From JACQSR01 sp042577505 (lineage in GTDB: Archaea > Nanobdellota > Nanobdellia > Woesearchaeales > JACQSR01), in contig JBHPEA010000011.1 in the NCBI GenBank assembly GCA_042577505.1, positions 1-38,867 on the forward strand: DNA of 38,867 bases, written 5' to 3'. The stretch's first letter is position 1, and every line of letters begins with the position of its first letter. The position numbers were made by a program, and so were the translations under genes. The notes beneath the pieces were generated by a model. It made no database searches. It saw only the letters and a list, made by a program, of their open reading frames with translations, and was not told where the DNA came from. Of this stretch, positions 1 through 9,400 are shown in pieces.

Positions 1-1034
1 GTCATACGTTGATAATTTTGATGGACAGCAGGAGTTGCATCACTGACAGTACAGGGTGATATAGCTAAAAGTGAAAATACCAAAGCCCCAAAACCAATTA
101 CCCTTACTAAACTTGGTGCTGGTATCGGCCTATTTAATGTATCATAAACATTTTCTGCTCCAGATTTAACTTTATCTTTAGCACCATGATACCATTCTGC
201 AAATTTAGATTTTACGTCATCATAACCTTCCTTAACAATAGCAAGAACTTCAGATTTCTTTTTTAATTCCAAGTTAGCTCTTCTCAACAAGTATTGTGTT
301 GCAACCAAACCATCATCCAATGCTAAATGTAGCCTATCTCGTCTTGCTTCTATTGCACATAGAGACTTTTCTACATTCTCAGCTTGATCAGCATAATGAA
401 GTCTAGTATCTACAGCCTCTAATAGTTTCATTTGTGCAACGACGTCCGCTCTTCTTCCTTTCAGTTTTGAATAACTTCTTTCCTCACTTACACTCCAAGA
501 ATAATTGCCACACTTTTTTCTCTGCATATCAATTAGATTCCTATCAATGTTTAATAACTGATCCCCCAGTTGTTTATATTCAGTTGGATCTTTTGATAAT
601 GCCAATACACCTTCTTCTATTGTATTCAATCCACGATCGAAATGATCTTTTAATCTCAATAACCGATTATACGTTGCATCAGCACCTAAATTTGAAGGAT
701 CAAACCTTTCTCTTTGTTTCCTAAGCTTTGACTCCAATGCTGATAATTGTGAAACAAGGTCTCCTAACTTTTTTCTTTTCATTCCTTTGAAATTAAGATG
801 GTTTACGACTCGATTCATATAACCTTTACCACGATCGTACGAATTGCCCACTTCTGAAACAGCAGCAACTTTTCCACGAGAAACTAAGAATTCTAAACCC
901 CTATCAACTTTGGATGGACTGTTTCGGTTTTGAGATTCTCTAGTTTTTGACTCATCCCTTAAATAAACATAATTATCTCTATCAAATTCAGTTGGCTTCC
1001 TTCCTGTAATTTCTTGATTTGTTAACGATACCAT
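1..1034 (-). CDS. Coiled-coil protein with C-terminal membrane segment (3' end cut by window)
   Basis: An open frame runs from ATG at 1034 to the window edge without a stop: 344 complete codons, with the C-terminus missing. The product is unrecognised. Residues about 80-290 are charged and helical, rich in K/E/R/L, and look like coiled coil (for example the stretch around DLVSQLSALESKLRKQRERF). A hydrophobic helix follows near residues 310-330 (VRVIGFGALVFSLLAIS), so this is probably a membrane-tethered coiled-coil protein. The start is supported by a GGTGA-type ribosome site just upstream (1035-1043) and a TATA box at 1070-1078. It lies downstream of lonB on the same strand but has its own promoter. 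It has the same general style (coiled coil plus membrane helix) as the membrane operon at 17.1-20.6 kb; no sequence relationship was established. Confidence 0.75.
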   Translation of the reverse strand, partial: MVSLTNQEITGRKPTEFDRDNYVYLRDESKTRESQNRNSPSKVDRGLEFLVSRGKVAAVSEVGNSYDRGKGYMNRVVNHLNFKGMKRKKLGDLVSQLSALESKLRKQRERFDPSNLGADATYNRLLRLKDHFDRGLNTIEEGVLALSKDPTEYKQLGDQLLNIDRNLIDMQRKKCGNYSWSVSEERSYSKLKGRRADVVAQMKLLEAVDTRLHYADQAENVEKSLCAIEARRDRLHLALDDGLVATQYLLRRANLELKKKSEVLAIVKEGYDDVKSKFAEWYHGAKDKVKSGAENVYDTLNRPIPAPSLVRVIGFGALVFSLLAISPCTVSDATPAVHQNYQRM

Positions 1035-1069
1035 CTCTTCACCAATTACCACTTAAGAATAGAGAACGA

Positions 1070-1078
1070 TTTATAAAT
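1070..1078 (-). promoter_or_regulatory. TATA box of the truncated coiled-coil gene
   Basis: On the minus strand the sequence is ATTTATAAA. Transcription would start about 25 nt downstream, near 1045, leaving a short leader that contains the GGTGA ribosome site before ATG 1034. Confidence 0.5.
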
Positions 1079-1099
1079 ATTTGCTTAAAATATTCTGTG

Positions 1100-2983
1100 T
1101 TATTTTGCTTCAATTATCCTCGCTAAAATCTTTTCATTTCCCTTCCAATACAAAGATTCCTTAAGAACTTCCCCAATATGATCAACAGGTATCAAACTGA
1201 TCTTTGCCAACTTCTCAGAATCCACAACAATATCTTTCAAATTTGCCCTCGGCACAAGAACTTTCTTAATTCCCGCTTCAATAGCCGCTTCGACTTTTGA
1301 AGAAACCCCCCCTACAGGTAAAACTTCTCCCCTAACAGACAAACTTCCAGTCATTGCAGTATCTTGATTTATTGGAATCGATTTAAATGCAGAAATAATT
1401 GCTGTTGCAACCGCAATAGAAGCAGAATCACCTTCTACACCTTCATAGGTCTGAATAAACTGAACATAAATATCTAACGTCTCCTTGATATCTTCTCCAA
1501 AATACTTCTTAATAATCGCAGAAACGTTCTTTATTGCCTCTTTTGCAATTTCACCCAATTTTCCAGTTGCTATAATCTCAGACTCCTTTCCACCAGGAGT
1601 AACTTGAGCTTCAATAGGTAATATAATTCCTGACTGTGCTTCTTCTCCACCCATAACAGCTAAACCATTTACCCTTCCAATAACCCTACCATCTGTTTTA
1701 ATAACTTCATACTCCTTCTTTCTTCCAATATATTTATCTGCAATCTGTTGCTCAAGCGTTCTTGCAACAGTCTTTGCTTTAATTATATGTTCTTTCTCAA
1801 CAAGTTTAGAATTCTCTTCCTTTGCAATATCTCCTGCGGCTCTAATTAATCCCCCTAGCTCTCTTAATCTCAAAGTCAAATGACCCTTCCTATTAGCTCT
1901 CCTTTTTGCTTCATTAATTATTTGGTCAACTGCTTCAAATGAAAAATGAGGAATCTTCTTATCCTTAGTTACTTCCTGGGCTACAAAAATAGCAACCTTC
2001 TCCCGATTTTCAGGAGTATCAGGAATTGTATCTTTCATAAAAATTTCATAACCATAACCCCTAATTCTTGATCTTAAGGCTGGGTGCATGTTCTTGATAG
2101 TTTCCATGTTACCAGCAGCAACTAAAATAAAATCACAAGGTACCGGTTCAGTTCTAACCATCGCACCTGCACTCCTTTCACTTTGACCAGTTATTGCAAA
2201 CTTCCTCTCTTGTAAAGCAGATAACAATTCCTGTTGCGTTGCTGGAGCAAGCGTTGCAATCTCATCAATAAATAAAACTCCCAAATTAGTTTTATGAATC
2301 ATACCTGCAACCACTCTATCATGTGCGGGTGTACCCAATCCCCCACTTTGGAATGGATCATGTAATACATCCCCTAACAATGCTCCTGCATGAGCTCCTG
2401 TGGCATCCAAAAACGGTGCTTGCTTCTTATTAAAATTATCAACAATAACTCTGGGCACCTTAACTTTCCCATCCATTCTTTTTCCAAAACTCACAAAAAA
2501 TAAGAATGCTCCTACAAAAACCATACCACCTAAAAACATTGCTGCAAAAATAATATTTGCTGCAATAACATCTCCATCTTTTTTAATATAATAAGCTCTT
2601 AAAATCCAAGGAATCGCAATTGAAGCTATAGCTAATATCAATACTAAGATATTCTGATTCTTGAACATTTCATTAGAACTTACTCTTGACTTTGAAACGA
2701 TCTCACGACCTTCTCCCGCAGGTACAGTTCGAATCAAAGGTTGGTTCTCATCATTTGGATTTGGGAAAGAAAGGGTATCTACTAAATTTTCCTTTGGTAA
2801 CAACTCAGCTAATCCTATGCCAAGCATACTTTTACCAGTTCCTGGCTCACCAATTAATAAAACATGTCTCCTTTGTATAGATGCCTTTTTAACTATTTCA
2901 ACTGCATCATCCTGACCTATAACTTGGTCTATTATCTTCTTAGATACTTTCAACTCAGCAGTAGATTTAAACTTCTTAACCAT
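1100..2983 (-). CDS. lonB: Archaeal Lon protease, membrane-anchored LonB type
   Basis: ATP-dependent serine protease that degrades damaged and regulatory proteins at the inner face of the membrane. From ATG 2983 the protein is 627 aa, usual for archaeal LonB. Walker A GEPGTGKS lies at about 45-52. It is followed by the LonB-specific insertion with two transmembrane helices (NILVLILAIASIAIPWIL, then IIFAAMFLGGMVFVGAFLFF), Walker B GVLFIDEI, and a C-terminal Lon protease domain. That domain has the catalytic Ser in EGDSASIAVA (about 519) and Lys in GVSSKVEAA (about 562). The open frame extends upstream to 3052, but a TATA box at 3005-3013 lies about 27 nt from ATG 2983. That points to a leaderless message starting there, although ATG 2995 is also possible. 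There is no LonA-type N-terminal substrate domain, as expected for the archaeal form. Confidence 0.95.
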   Translation of the reverse strand: MVKKFKSTAELKVSKKIIDQVIGQDDAVEIVKKASIQRRHVLLIGEPGTGKSMLGIGLAELLPKENLVDTLSFPNPNDENQPLIRTVPAGEGREIVSKSRVSSNEMFKNQNILVLILAIASIAIPWILRAYYIKKDGDVIAANIIFAAMFLGGMVFVGAFLFFVSFGKRMDGKVKVPRVIVDNFNKKQAPFLDATGAHAGALLGDVLHDPFQSGGLGTPAHDRVVAGMIHKTNLGVLFIDEIATLAPATQQELLSALQERKFAITGQSERSAGAMVRTEPVPCDFILVAAGNMETIKNMHPALRSRIRGYGYEIFMKDTIPDTPENREKVAIFVAQEVTKDKKIPHFSFEAVDQIINEAKRRANRKGHLTLRLRELGGLIRAAGDIAKEENSKLVEKEHIIKAKTVARTLEQQIADKYIGRKKEYEVIKTDGRVIGRVNGLAVMGGEEAQSGIILPIEAQVTPGGKESEIIATGKLGEIAKEAIKNVSAIIKKYFGEDIKETLDIYVQFIQTYEGVEGDSASIAVATAIISAFKSIPINQDTAMTGSLSVRGEVLPVGGVSSKVEAAIEAGIKKVLVPRANLKDIVVDSEKLAKISLIPVDHIGEVLKESLYWKGNEKILARIIEAK

Positions 2984-3004
2984 AGACACAGTCATTAAAA
3001 TCCA

Positions 3005-3013
3005 ATTTAAATA
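3005..3013 (-). promoter_or_regulatory. TATA box of lonB
   Basis: TATTTAAAT on the minus strand, centred about 26 nt upstream of ATG 2983. This spacing fits a leaderless transcript and decides between the candidate starts at 3052, 2995 and 2983. Confidence 0.55.
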
Positions 3014-3080
3014 GCTTTTGTTGAAAATTTTACGGATTATTGTAAATAACACTTAATAACAAAGAAAACTCACTAAATAT

Positions 3081-3437
3081 ATGCACGAAAATAGACTCTT
3101 AAAGATAGCATATATATGCTCAATTATCGGAATCTTGTTCCTCTTCTACATTTCCCAAACTCAAGACTTCGAAACAAAAACTTTGGATGATATAAACAAC
3201 GAAGACATTGGAAAAACATACAAAATGAAAGGTAAGGTAACTAAGATATCAGAAAAAAATGACACATTAGCAATAACAATCACACAAGAAGTAAAAAAGA
3301 CAATATTCTTCACAAACAAAGAAAATATCCCAAAAATAAATGATACTATAGAATTCAAAGCAAAAATCAATGAATACAAAGGAAAGATATCTATCAATGG
3401 AGAACATATCAAGAACTCAATCCAAAAGTATTCATAA
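3081..3437 (+). CDS. Membrane-anchored OB-fold nucleic-acid-binding-like protein
   Basis: 118 aa. A single N-terminal hydrophobic helix (AYICSIIGILFLFYIS, about 10-25) is followed by a beta-rich domain with the pattern of a tRNA_anti-like OB fold: GKTYKMKGKVTKIS, TLAITITQE, INDTIEFKAKINEYKGKISI. Short archaeal proteins of this design (one TM helix plus an OB fold) are common and have no firmly assigned role; nucleic-acid or ligand binding at the membrane surface is inference. It is transcribed divergently from lonB, and its 3' end overlaps the convergent wHTH gene by 29 bp. Confidence 0.7.
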   Translation: MHENRLLKIAYICSIIGILFLFYISQTQDFETKTLDDINNEDIGKTYKMKGKVTKISEKNDTLAITITQEVKKTIFFTNKENIPKINDTIEFKAKINEYKGKISINGEHIKNSIQKYS

Positions 3438-3687
3438 ACTCAGCAACAGAGGAGTACTTCTGAATATATTCATGACCCAACTCTGTTAGCGAATACTCCT
3501 TTGAAGATTTTGTCTTAACTTCTACAATCAACTTTCTTTGAATTAAATCAGAGACATACTCATTTAACATTTGACTAGAAAGATTAGCCTTATACATAAT
3601 ATGAGTTGGTTTAATATTCCCATTCTTTTCCTGAATCACCTTTAAAATATCATAGATGACTTGGATCCTTTCTCTTTTTTGTGTCAT
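3409..3687 (-). CDS. Winged-helix transcriptional regulator (HTH_45/ArnR1-like)
   Basis: 92 aa, essentially one winged-helix domain. Helices ERIQVIYDILKVIQEKNG and THIMYKANLSSQMLNEYVSDLIQR are followed by a wing, LIVEVKTKSSKEYSLTELG, and a C-terminal helix. The pattern (YKANLSS...YLxxLxxKGLI...YxLTxxGxxFL) is that of the archaeal HTH_45 family. It overlaps the upstream 7-TM gene by 4 bp (ATGA), so the two are translationally coupled and probably act together, the membrane protein perhaps sensing a signal for this DNA-binding partner (inference). Confidence 0.85.
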   Translation of the reverse strand: MTQKRERIQVIYDILKVIQEKNGNIKPTHIMYKANLSSQMLNEYVSDLIQRKLIVEVKTKSSKEYSLTELGHEYIQKYSSVAEFMNTFGLSS

Positions 3688-4331
3688 TTTCTCATAATTC
3701 TAACTAACGTAACTAACATCAAGATATATGCCACCAATTCAAGGAAATGTCCAATAACATAAAATAATTCAAAATTTATTGTAAAGATGTACTGTACTTT
3801 TCCAATTAGTAAAAATAAAAAAGCAAGAAGTATGAACAGCGTATTTTTCTGTTTGTTTTTCTTATAGATATTATAATAAAATATTACAATAAACAACAAG
3901 TAGAAAGACGAGAGTATGAGGAAAATGAAGAACGCATTTGTACTTTTTAAAATCGCCAACAGTGCAGGTAAAAGCAATAATAAATACAATCTATTACCTT
4001 TGCTTTTTGTTGTAAGATATGTCATAGTGATTAATCCACCTATGAAAAGCAACATGTAAGCTACCAAACCGATCTGAGTTATCCCAGAGAGAAGATCAAG
4101 GGGGTTCACAACTAAAAGCGCTCCAAATAATCCTGTTGTTAGGCTAAGTGAAAGATAAGATAAAGCTAATAACAAAAAAGACAATCCAACAAGTCTACTT
4201 TCCCTATTCTTTGTTAACCTATAAACCCTAAAAGAATATACACTCAGTAAAAGAGTAATTACTAAGAAAACTGCTTCCAAAAAAGCATCATATCCTCCAA
4301 ACCATTCTGGTATCAATAAACTAAATTCCAT
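3684..4331 (-). CDS. Seven-TM membrane protein coupled to wHTH regulator
   Basis: 215 aa, almost wholly membrane-embedded. Seven hydrophobic segments can be read at about 14-35, 47-69, 84-106, 113-129, 133-156, 162-182 and 188-210, with Lys/Arg-rich loops. I recognise no retinal-binding lysine motif and no catalytic motif. Its 3' end overlaps the wHTH gene by ATGA. A TTTTAAAA box at about 4351-4358 lies roughly 25 nt upstream of ATG 4331, consistent with a leaderless two-gene mRNA. A sensor role for the pair is inferred from operon structure only. Confidence 0.7.
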   Translation of the reverse strand: MEFSLLIPEWFGGYDAFLEAVFLVITLLLSVYSFRVYRLTKNRESRLVGLSFLLLALSYLSLSLTTGLFGALLVVNPLDLLSGITQIGLVAYMLLFIGGLITMTYLTTKSKGNRLYLLLLLPALLAILKSTNAFFIFLILSSFYLLFIVIFYYNIYKKNKQKNTLFILLAFLFLLIGKVQYIFTINFELFYVIGHFLELVAYILMLVTLVRIMRK

Positions 4332-4457
4332 AGACCTACAATCTTATATTGCTTTTAAAAGGTTACGGAGGATAAATCTGAACTTTACTCTGACTCCTCC
4401 TTGATAATTCATTTATAACAGCAAAACTACCAAAAGATATCGAATTGAGGTGATAAC

Positions 4458-4541
4458 ATGATACATCGTATGTATGAACAATTCAAAAACGAACAATCTT
4501 GGATGATGGATAATCTTATGGATGATTTCAGGGATAAGTGA
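4458..4541 (+). CDS. 27-aa Met-rich small ORF, possible leader peptide
   Basis: ATG 4458 to TGA 4539-4541. The peptide is MIHRMYEQFKNEQ... followed by a Met/Asp-rich tail; 6 of 27 residues are Met. It has one of the clearest ribosome sites on this strand, GAGGTGAT at 4447-4454, 3 nt before the ATG, and a possible TATA box near 4410-4418. Its stop lies 4 nt before ATG 4546 of the next gene, and a second GAGGTGATG spans the junction. It may be a genuine small protein or a translational coupler. No family is recognised. Confidence 0.45.
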   Translation: MIHRMYEQFKNEQSWMMDNLMDDFRDK

Positions 4542-4545
4542 GGTG

Positions 4546-4869
4546 ATGAATATATCCCAATTAAGAAAATCTCATCCAGACACCGACCGTGCAATAAAAG
4601 ACTCTAAGATCGGATGCATCGAAACAATAATCGGTGCATCCTTACTTGGAGCAGGACTCTATGCTGTTGGATCAGAAACTCAAAGTGATGCCGGACTTAT
4701 TCCATTTGGATCAATATATTTCTTAGACGGATTAAGAAGAGTAAATAGGGCATCTCGATATCTGTACAACTTCGCAAATAATCTTTACAATGGCGAATAC
4801 AGAACATTATACGGGAGATTATTCGAAAATATTATGAAAAACCAGAAAGGTCAACAATCACAACAATAA
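4546..4869 (+). CDS. Small membrane protein, unknown
   Basis: 107 aa from ATG 4546; ATG 4522 in the same frame would give 115 aa. Two hydrophobic stretches, about CIETIIGASLLGAGLYAVG and AGLIPFGSIYFLDGL, suggest a small hairpin membrane protein with a charged N-terminus and a Tyr/Asn-rich C-terminal tail ending in Gln/Ser. No family is recognised. The start is uncertain because the GAGGTG upstream of 4546 abuts the ATG; coupling to the 27-aa ORF would relax the need for ideal spacing. Confidence 0.55.
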   Translation: MNISQLRKSHPDTDRAIKDSKIGCIETIIGASLLGAGLYAVGSETQSDAGLIPFGSIYFLDGLRRVNRASRYLYNFANNLYNGEYRTLYGRLFENIMKNQKGQQSQQ

Positions 4870-4922
4870 TCTAATTAAATTCTCTTAAAAAAATATATTA
4901 ATCGTACCCCCCATTATAATCT

Positions 4923-6134
4923 ATGTTCTTAGAATCATTCCTTGCAATATTAGTTGGCTTAATCCTTGGTACCTGTACAGGCCTCACGCCAGGTCTCCAC
5001 ATAAATACAGTCAGTTTAATCATAGTCTTCTCATCCCCTTTCCTCCTAAACTACTTTTCACCAATATCTATCGGAATAATAATTATCAGTCTAGGAATAA
5101 CACACTCTTTTCTTGATACAATCCCTTCAATTTTCCTAGGAGCGCCAGACCCAGACACAGTTCTTGCAATTCTACCAGGACACAGACTTTTCCTTGAAGG
5201 GATGGGCTACGAAGCCGTAAAACTTACAGTTATTGGGTCATTCTTTGCTTTAATCCTTTCCCTAATCGCAATGCCATTAATAATCCCAGCAATTCCTTTC
5301 CTTTACAACATAATAAAACCGTACATTGGATTTCTATTAATCATTGTTTGTTCATACATGATCTATAAAGAAAATACAACAATAAAGAAAATCAAAGGAA
5401 TTATTCTTTTCCTCATCTCAGGGGTTTTAGGATACATCGTATTAAACTTCCCAAATCTAAATCAACCATTATTCCCTCTTTTATCAGGATTGTTCGGAAT
5501 AAGTCTCCTACTAGTTTCACTTTCAAACAAAATCGTTCTTCCAAAACAATTAATAACAAATAAAATCTGGATTGGAAAAAGCGGACTAATAAAATCAATC
5601 TCAGCAGCAGTACTTTCAGGATCACTTGCAGGTTTTCTTCCAGGTTTAGGATCTGCTCAAGCAGCAATTCTTGCACTCTCAATAGTTAAATCTGCAGGAC
5701 TTTACATTTTCTTAGTTATCGTTGGGGGAATTAACACAGTGAACTTCCTTTTCTCTATAGCAACATTTTATTCAATAGAAAAAGCAAGAAACGGAGCAAT
5801 TGTAGCAATTACAAAAATAATTCCTTCATTCTCAATCAACGAAACAATTCTATTCCTTACTGTTGCATTAATTGTAGGATCATTCGCAACCTTCCTAACA
5901 CTAAAAACAACAACTATTTTTTCAAAATTAATCTCGAAAATAAATTATAGAAAATGCTGTCTCACAATAATCATATTCATTACAATTGCAGTAATATTAA
6001 CATCAAAAATAACTGGTCTATTAGTCCTACTTACAAGTACTTCAATCGGACTCATCGGCCAACTCTCTGGTGTAAAGAAAAGTTTGATGATGGGGTGCCT
6101 TATTATCCCCGTAATCATATATTTCCTCTTTTAA
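4923..6134 (+). CDS. TctA/COG1784-type polytopic membrane protein
   Basis: 403 aa with about 10-12 TM helices. The protein has an internal duplication marked by two glycine-rich signatures, GTCTGLTPGLHIN near residue 20 and GSLAGFLPGLGSAQAA near 235. This is the hallmark of the TctA family; the archaeal branch is COG1784. In bacteria TctA is the large membrane subunit of the tripartite tricarboxylate transporter, needing TctB and a binding protein. No such partners are present here, so transport of a carboxylate is not established. Its last 93 bp overlap a convergent small gene. Confidence 0.8.
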   Translation: MFLESFLAILVGLILGTCTGLTPGLHINTVSLIIVFSSPFLLNYFSPISIGIIIISLGITHSFLDTIPSIFLGAPDPDTVLAILPGHRLFLEGMGYEAVKLTVIGSFFALILSLIAMPLIIPAIPFLYNIIKPYIGFLLIIVCSYMIYKENTTIKKIKGIILFLISGVLGYIVLNFPNLNQPLFPLLSGLFGISLLLVSLSNKIVLPKQLITNKIWIGKSGLIKSISAAVLSGSLAGFLPGLGSAQAAILALSIVKSAGLYIFLVIVGGINTVNFLFSIATFYSIEKARNGAIVAITKIIPSFSINETILFLTVALIVGSFATFLTLKTTTIFSKLISKINYRKCCLTIIIFITIAVILTSKITGLLVLLTSTSIGLIGQLSGVKKSLMMGCLIIPVIIYFLF

Positions 6135-6431
6135 TAATTCAATAACAAACTTTTTTGTTTTTTCTTTTCTCAAATTATGTAATCTAACCAATAATCCGAG
6201 ACTAAGTGACAAGAAAATGAAACTAATAACCCCAACGATAATGAACAATAGAATATGTAACGGTCGACCACCAGCTGTTGTAAGGTTTTCAACCGTAAAT
6301 GGAAGACCTTCATGTATAACCGATGCAACATGGTCCGCGTCAACAAAAACACTAGCCAACCCAAAAAACCACACACCAGGAAATTGTATAATACTTCCAA
6401 GTAAATGTTTTCCATTAACAATCTTTAACAC
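6042..6431 (-). CDS. Small membrane protein, YdjM/DUF457-like
   Basis: 129 aa from a GTG start 22 nt after the stop of the giant surface-protein gene. The segment FFGLASVFVDADHVASVI resembles the Asp/His-rich motif of the YdjM-type predicted membrane metal hydrolases, followed by GGRPLHILLFIIVGVISFIF and another hydrophobic helix, then a Lys/Glu-rich tail. It is much shorter than full YdjM proteins, so it may be a remnant or a minimal version. The C-terminal 31 codons are antisense to the end of the TctA-like gene. The start codon follows a T-rich terminator, so expression may depend on read-through. Confidence 0.5.
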   Translation of the reverse strand: MLKIVNGKHLLGSIIQFPGVWFFGLASVFVDADHVASVIHEGLPFTVENLTTAGGRPLHILLFIIVGVISFIFLSLSLGLLVRLHNLRKEKTKKFVIELLKEEIYDYGDNKAPHHQTFLYTRELADESD

Positions 6432-6434
6432 CCC

Positions 6435-6453
6435 AAAATAAAAAAATAAAAAA
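6435..6453 (-). terminator. Poly-T terminator after giant protein 1
   Basis: Directly after the TGA stop the minus strand reads through T-runs of the form TTTTTTATTTTTTTATTTT, a typical archaeal oligo-T terminator. The same 18-nt core occurs after the paralogous gene at 12438-12457. Confidence 0.6.
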
Positions 6454-9400
6454 TCATCTGCAATTCAAGCATCTGACTTCTATATCTACAACACTAAAGT
6501 CGATATAATCACCTACTCCGGAAATATCCAACAGATCATTTTCTCTGTCCCAGATATACCTGATGCTATCAAAGTCTATAGATAGTGGTGGATTGGATCC
6601 TACTTTTAATGTTGCTAATGACCAGAAGACATTGTTTACATCCAATATCTCACAGGTTTTTTCATTAACATCAACAACCTTACCCTTCAATCTCAATCTA
6701 AGCGGATCTCCATTTGGTAATGTAGCTTGTACATCTAGTGATAAGATACCATAATGATCTCCATCATTCAATGTAGTAATCCATCCCGAATACCCAATGT
6801 GGCTTTCGATGAATTCGTCATACTGACCGATGTATTCTATTTCGCCACCTGATCCTCTCAAACTCATTCTCTTCATTTCACAATCAGGTTCACAAACTCC
6901 TTCGTCAACAGATCCATCACAATCGTTATCTAAATCATCACAGATTTCTTGTTCAGGACCTATTCCAGTACAGTCTTCGTAGTCCCCCCATTGACAACTA
7001 CTGGTACATGTTCTCGTTTCAATTCCAACTGAACATTCTCCAATATTAGTACCGCAAGATCTGTCCTCATTTGATCCTGGACTACATACTCCTTCATTAC
7101 CACATGAACCCCAAGATCCCCAGTGACCATTGCTTAAACATTCTCTTATTCTTATTCCACAATTACCACATGGTTCTTGATCTTCATCGCCAGGAGTACA
7201 TTCTTGTTCCTCATCTACTTCAACATCATGTCCACAATTTGGTGGAAGGAACCAGTAATCTCCTTCTTTGATCATTCTCCATTCGTTTGCATAAGTTCCA
7301 GCACTATTTGGTGCATTAATATTGAAAGTAAAAGTATATTCTTCACCCTCGCTTACAACATCACCTTGATCGATAAATACTCTATTAAGTCCCCATCTTG
7401 TATTATCTGCTGGATTTCTTGATCCTAACCTATACAAATCATTTCTAGTCCAAGCTACTGATCCATCATTTCTTACAGTAACAGTTACCTCTAGAGATTC
7501 TCCTGTTTCCATACTATTTGGAATTGTATCATCTATACAAGTATAACAATTCTCATCAGTATTGCCATCACAGTCGTTATCTAAATCGTCACATTCTTCT
7601 TCTACTGGGAAGTTATATTGATAACATTCTCCCCATTGATCCCATTGACATTGACTTGTACACAGCCTCGATTGTTCTCCTTCTGAACAGATGCCCAACT
7701 CACCAGTATCGCATCCTTGAAGCTCTGAGTCTCCAGGGCTACATACTCCTTCATCAGTGCATTGTCCCCAAGAGCCCCATTCTCCATCGGATTCACAAAC
7801 TCTCTCTTGCGTTCCACAATTTCCACATTCTTGTTCTTCTGTATCTCCTGGTGTACATACTCCAGAGATAACAACATCGTGTCCACAATTTGGAGGTAGG
7901 AACCAATAAGCCCCCTCTTTCAACATTCTCCATTCATTTGCATAAGTTCCAACAGTTGTTGGAGCAGTTATATCATAAGTAAAAATGTATTGTTCACCTT
8001 CACTTACAATAACACCTTCTTCAATCTCAACTCTATTTAATCCCCAGATAACATTATCTTCAGGATTTCTTGATCCTAATCTGTATAAATCATCACTTGT
8101 CCAATCCTCTGAACCATCATTTCTTACAGTAACAGTAACTTCTGTTGTCTGACCAGGTGCCATTGTGCTAGGTATTGTATCATCAACACAAGTAAAGCAT
8201 TCTTCGTCAATTTCTCCATCACAGTCGTTATCTAGATTATCACAAAGTTCTTGTTCAGATTCATATATAGGTTCACAAGTACTCCATGAATCCCAATTAC
8301 ATCCATTACTACATTCTCTTGATTGTTCACCTTCTGCGCAAATTCCAAGCTCACCGGTGTCACATTCTCTCTCTTCTTCATCTCCTGGTGCACATTCACC
8401 TTCATCTTGACATTGTCCCCATAGATCCCATCCACAGATATCTAAACAAATTCTAATTTGATATCCGCAGTTACCACATTCTCTTGAGTCTAAAGATCCT
8501 GGAGTACACTCTCCTTCCCCAGAACATTCACCCCAATCATTCCATTGACAAAATGCTGAACAAAGTCTTGATTGAGATCCGCAATCTCCACAATCTTGAT
8601 CATCAGAATCTCCTGGCGCACAAGGTCCTTCTCCAGTACATTGTCCCCAATCATTCCATTCACACGTATCACCACAGATTCTAGATTGTTGTCCACAATT
8701 TCCACAATCTTGTGATTCTGAATCTCCTGGTGCACAACTTCCTTCTCCAGAACATTGTCCCCAGTCATCCCATTCACAGGAATCACCACAAACTCTTTCT
8801 CGTGTTCCACATTCTCCACAAGATTCACTTTGTGTGTCTCCAGGTTCACATGATCCTTCGCCTGTACAGGCTCCAAAAACATATTCACATAAAACATTAC
8901 ATTCTATAAATCTTTGACCACAATTACCACATTCTTCCCAATAAGAAGATCCTGGTGTACAATCTCCTTCGTCTTCACAATTTCCCCAGTCATCCCATTC
9001 GCAGGTGTCACCACAAATTCTTTCTCGTGTTCCACAATCTCCGCAATCTTCATTATCGGAATCTCCTGGCGCACAACTTCCTTCATCAGTACATTCTCCC
9101 CATGAATCCCAATCACAGGTATCTCCACAAACTCTTTCTTGAGTTCCGCAGTTTCCACAATCTCTCTCTTCATTATCTCCTGGAGCACAAACGCCTTCAT
9201 CCTGACATTGCCCCCATGGATCCCAAATACATAAATCACCACAAATTCTTTCTCTGAATCCGCAATTTCCACATGATTCATTTATTACGTCACCAGCACT
9301 ACATTCTCCTTCCCCCAAACATTGTCCCCAGTTATCCCATTCACAGGTATCACCGCAAATTCTTGTTCTTAATCCGCAATCTCCACATTCTTCATCCTCA

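Noticed and set aside
434..724. Plus-strand ORF of 96 codons
   Set aside because: It is antisense to the long minus-strand coiled-coil gene that runs off the window edge and has no ribosome site or promoter.
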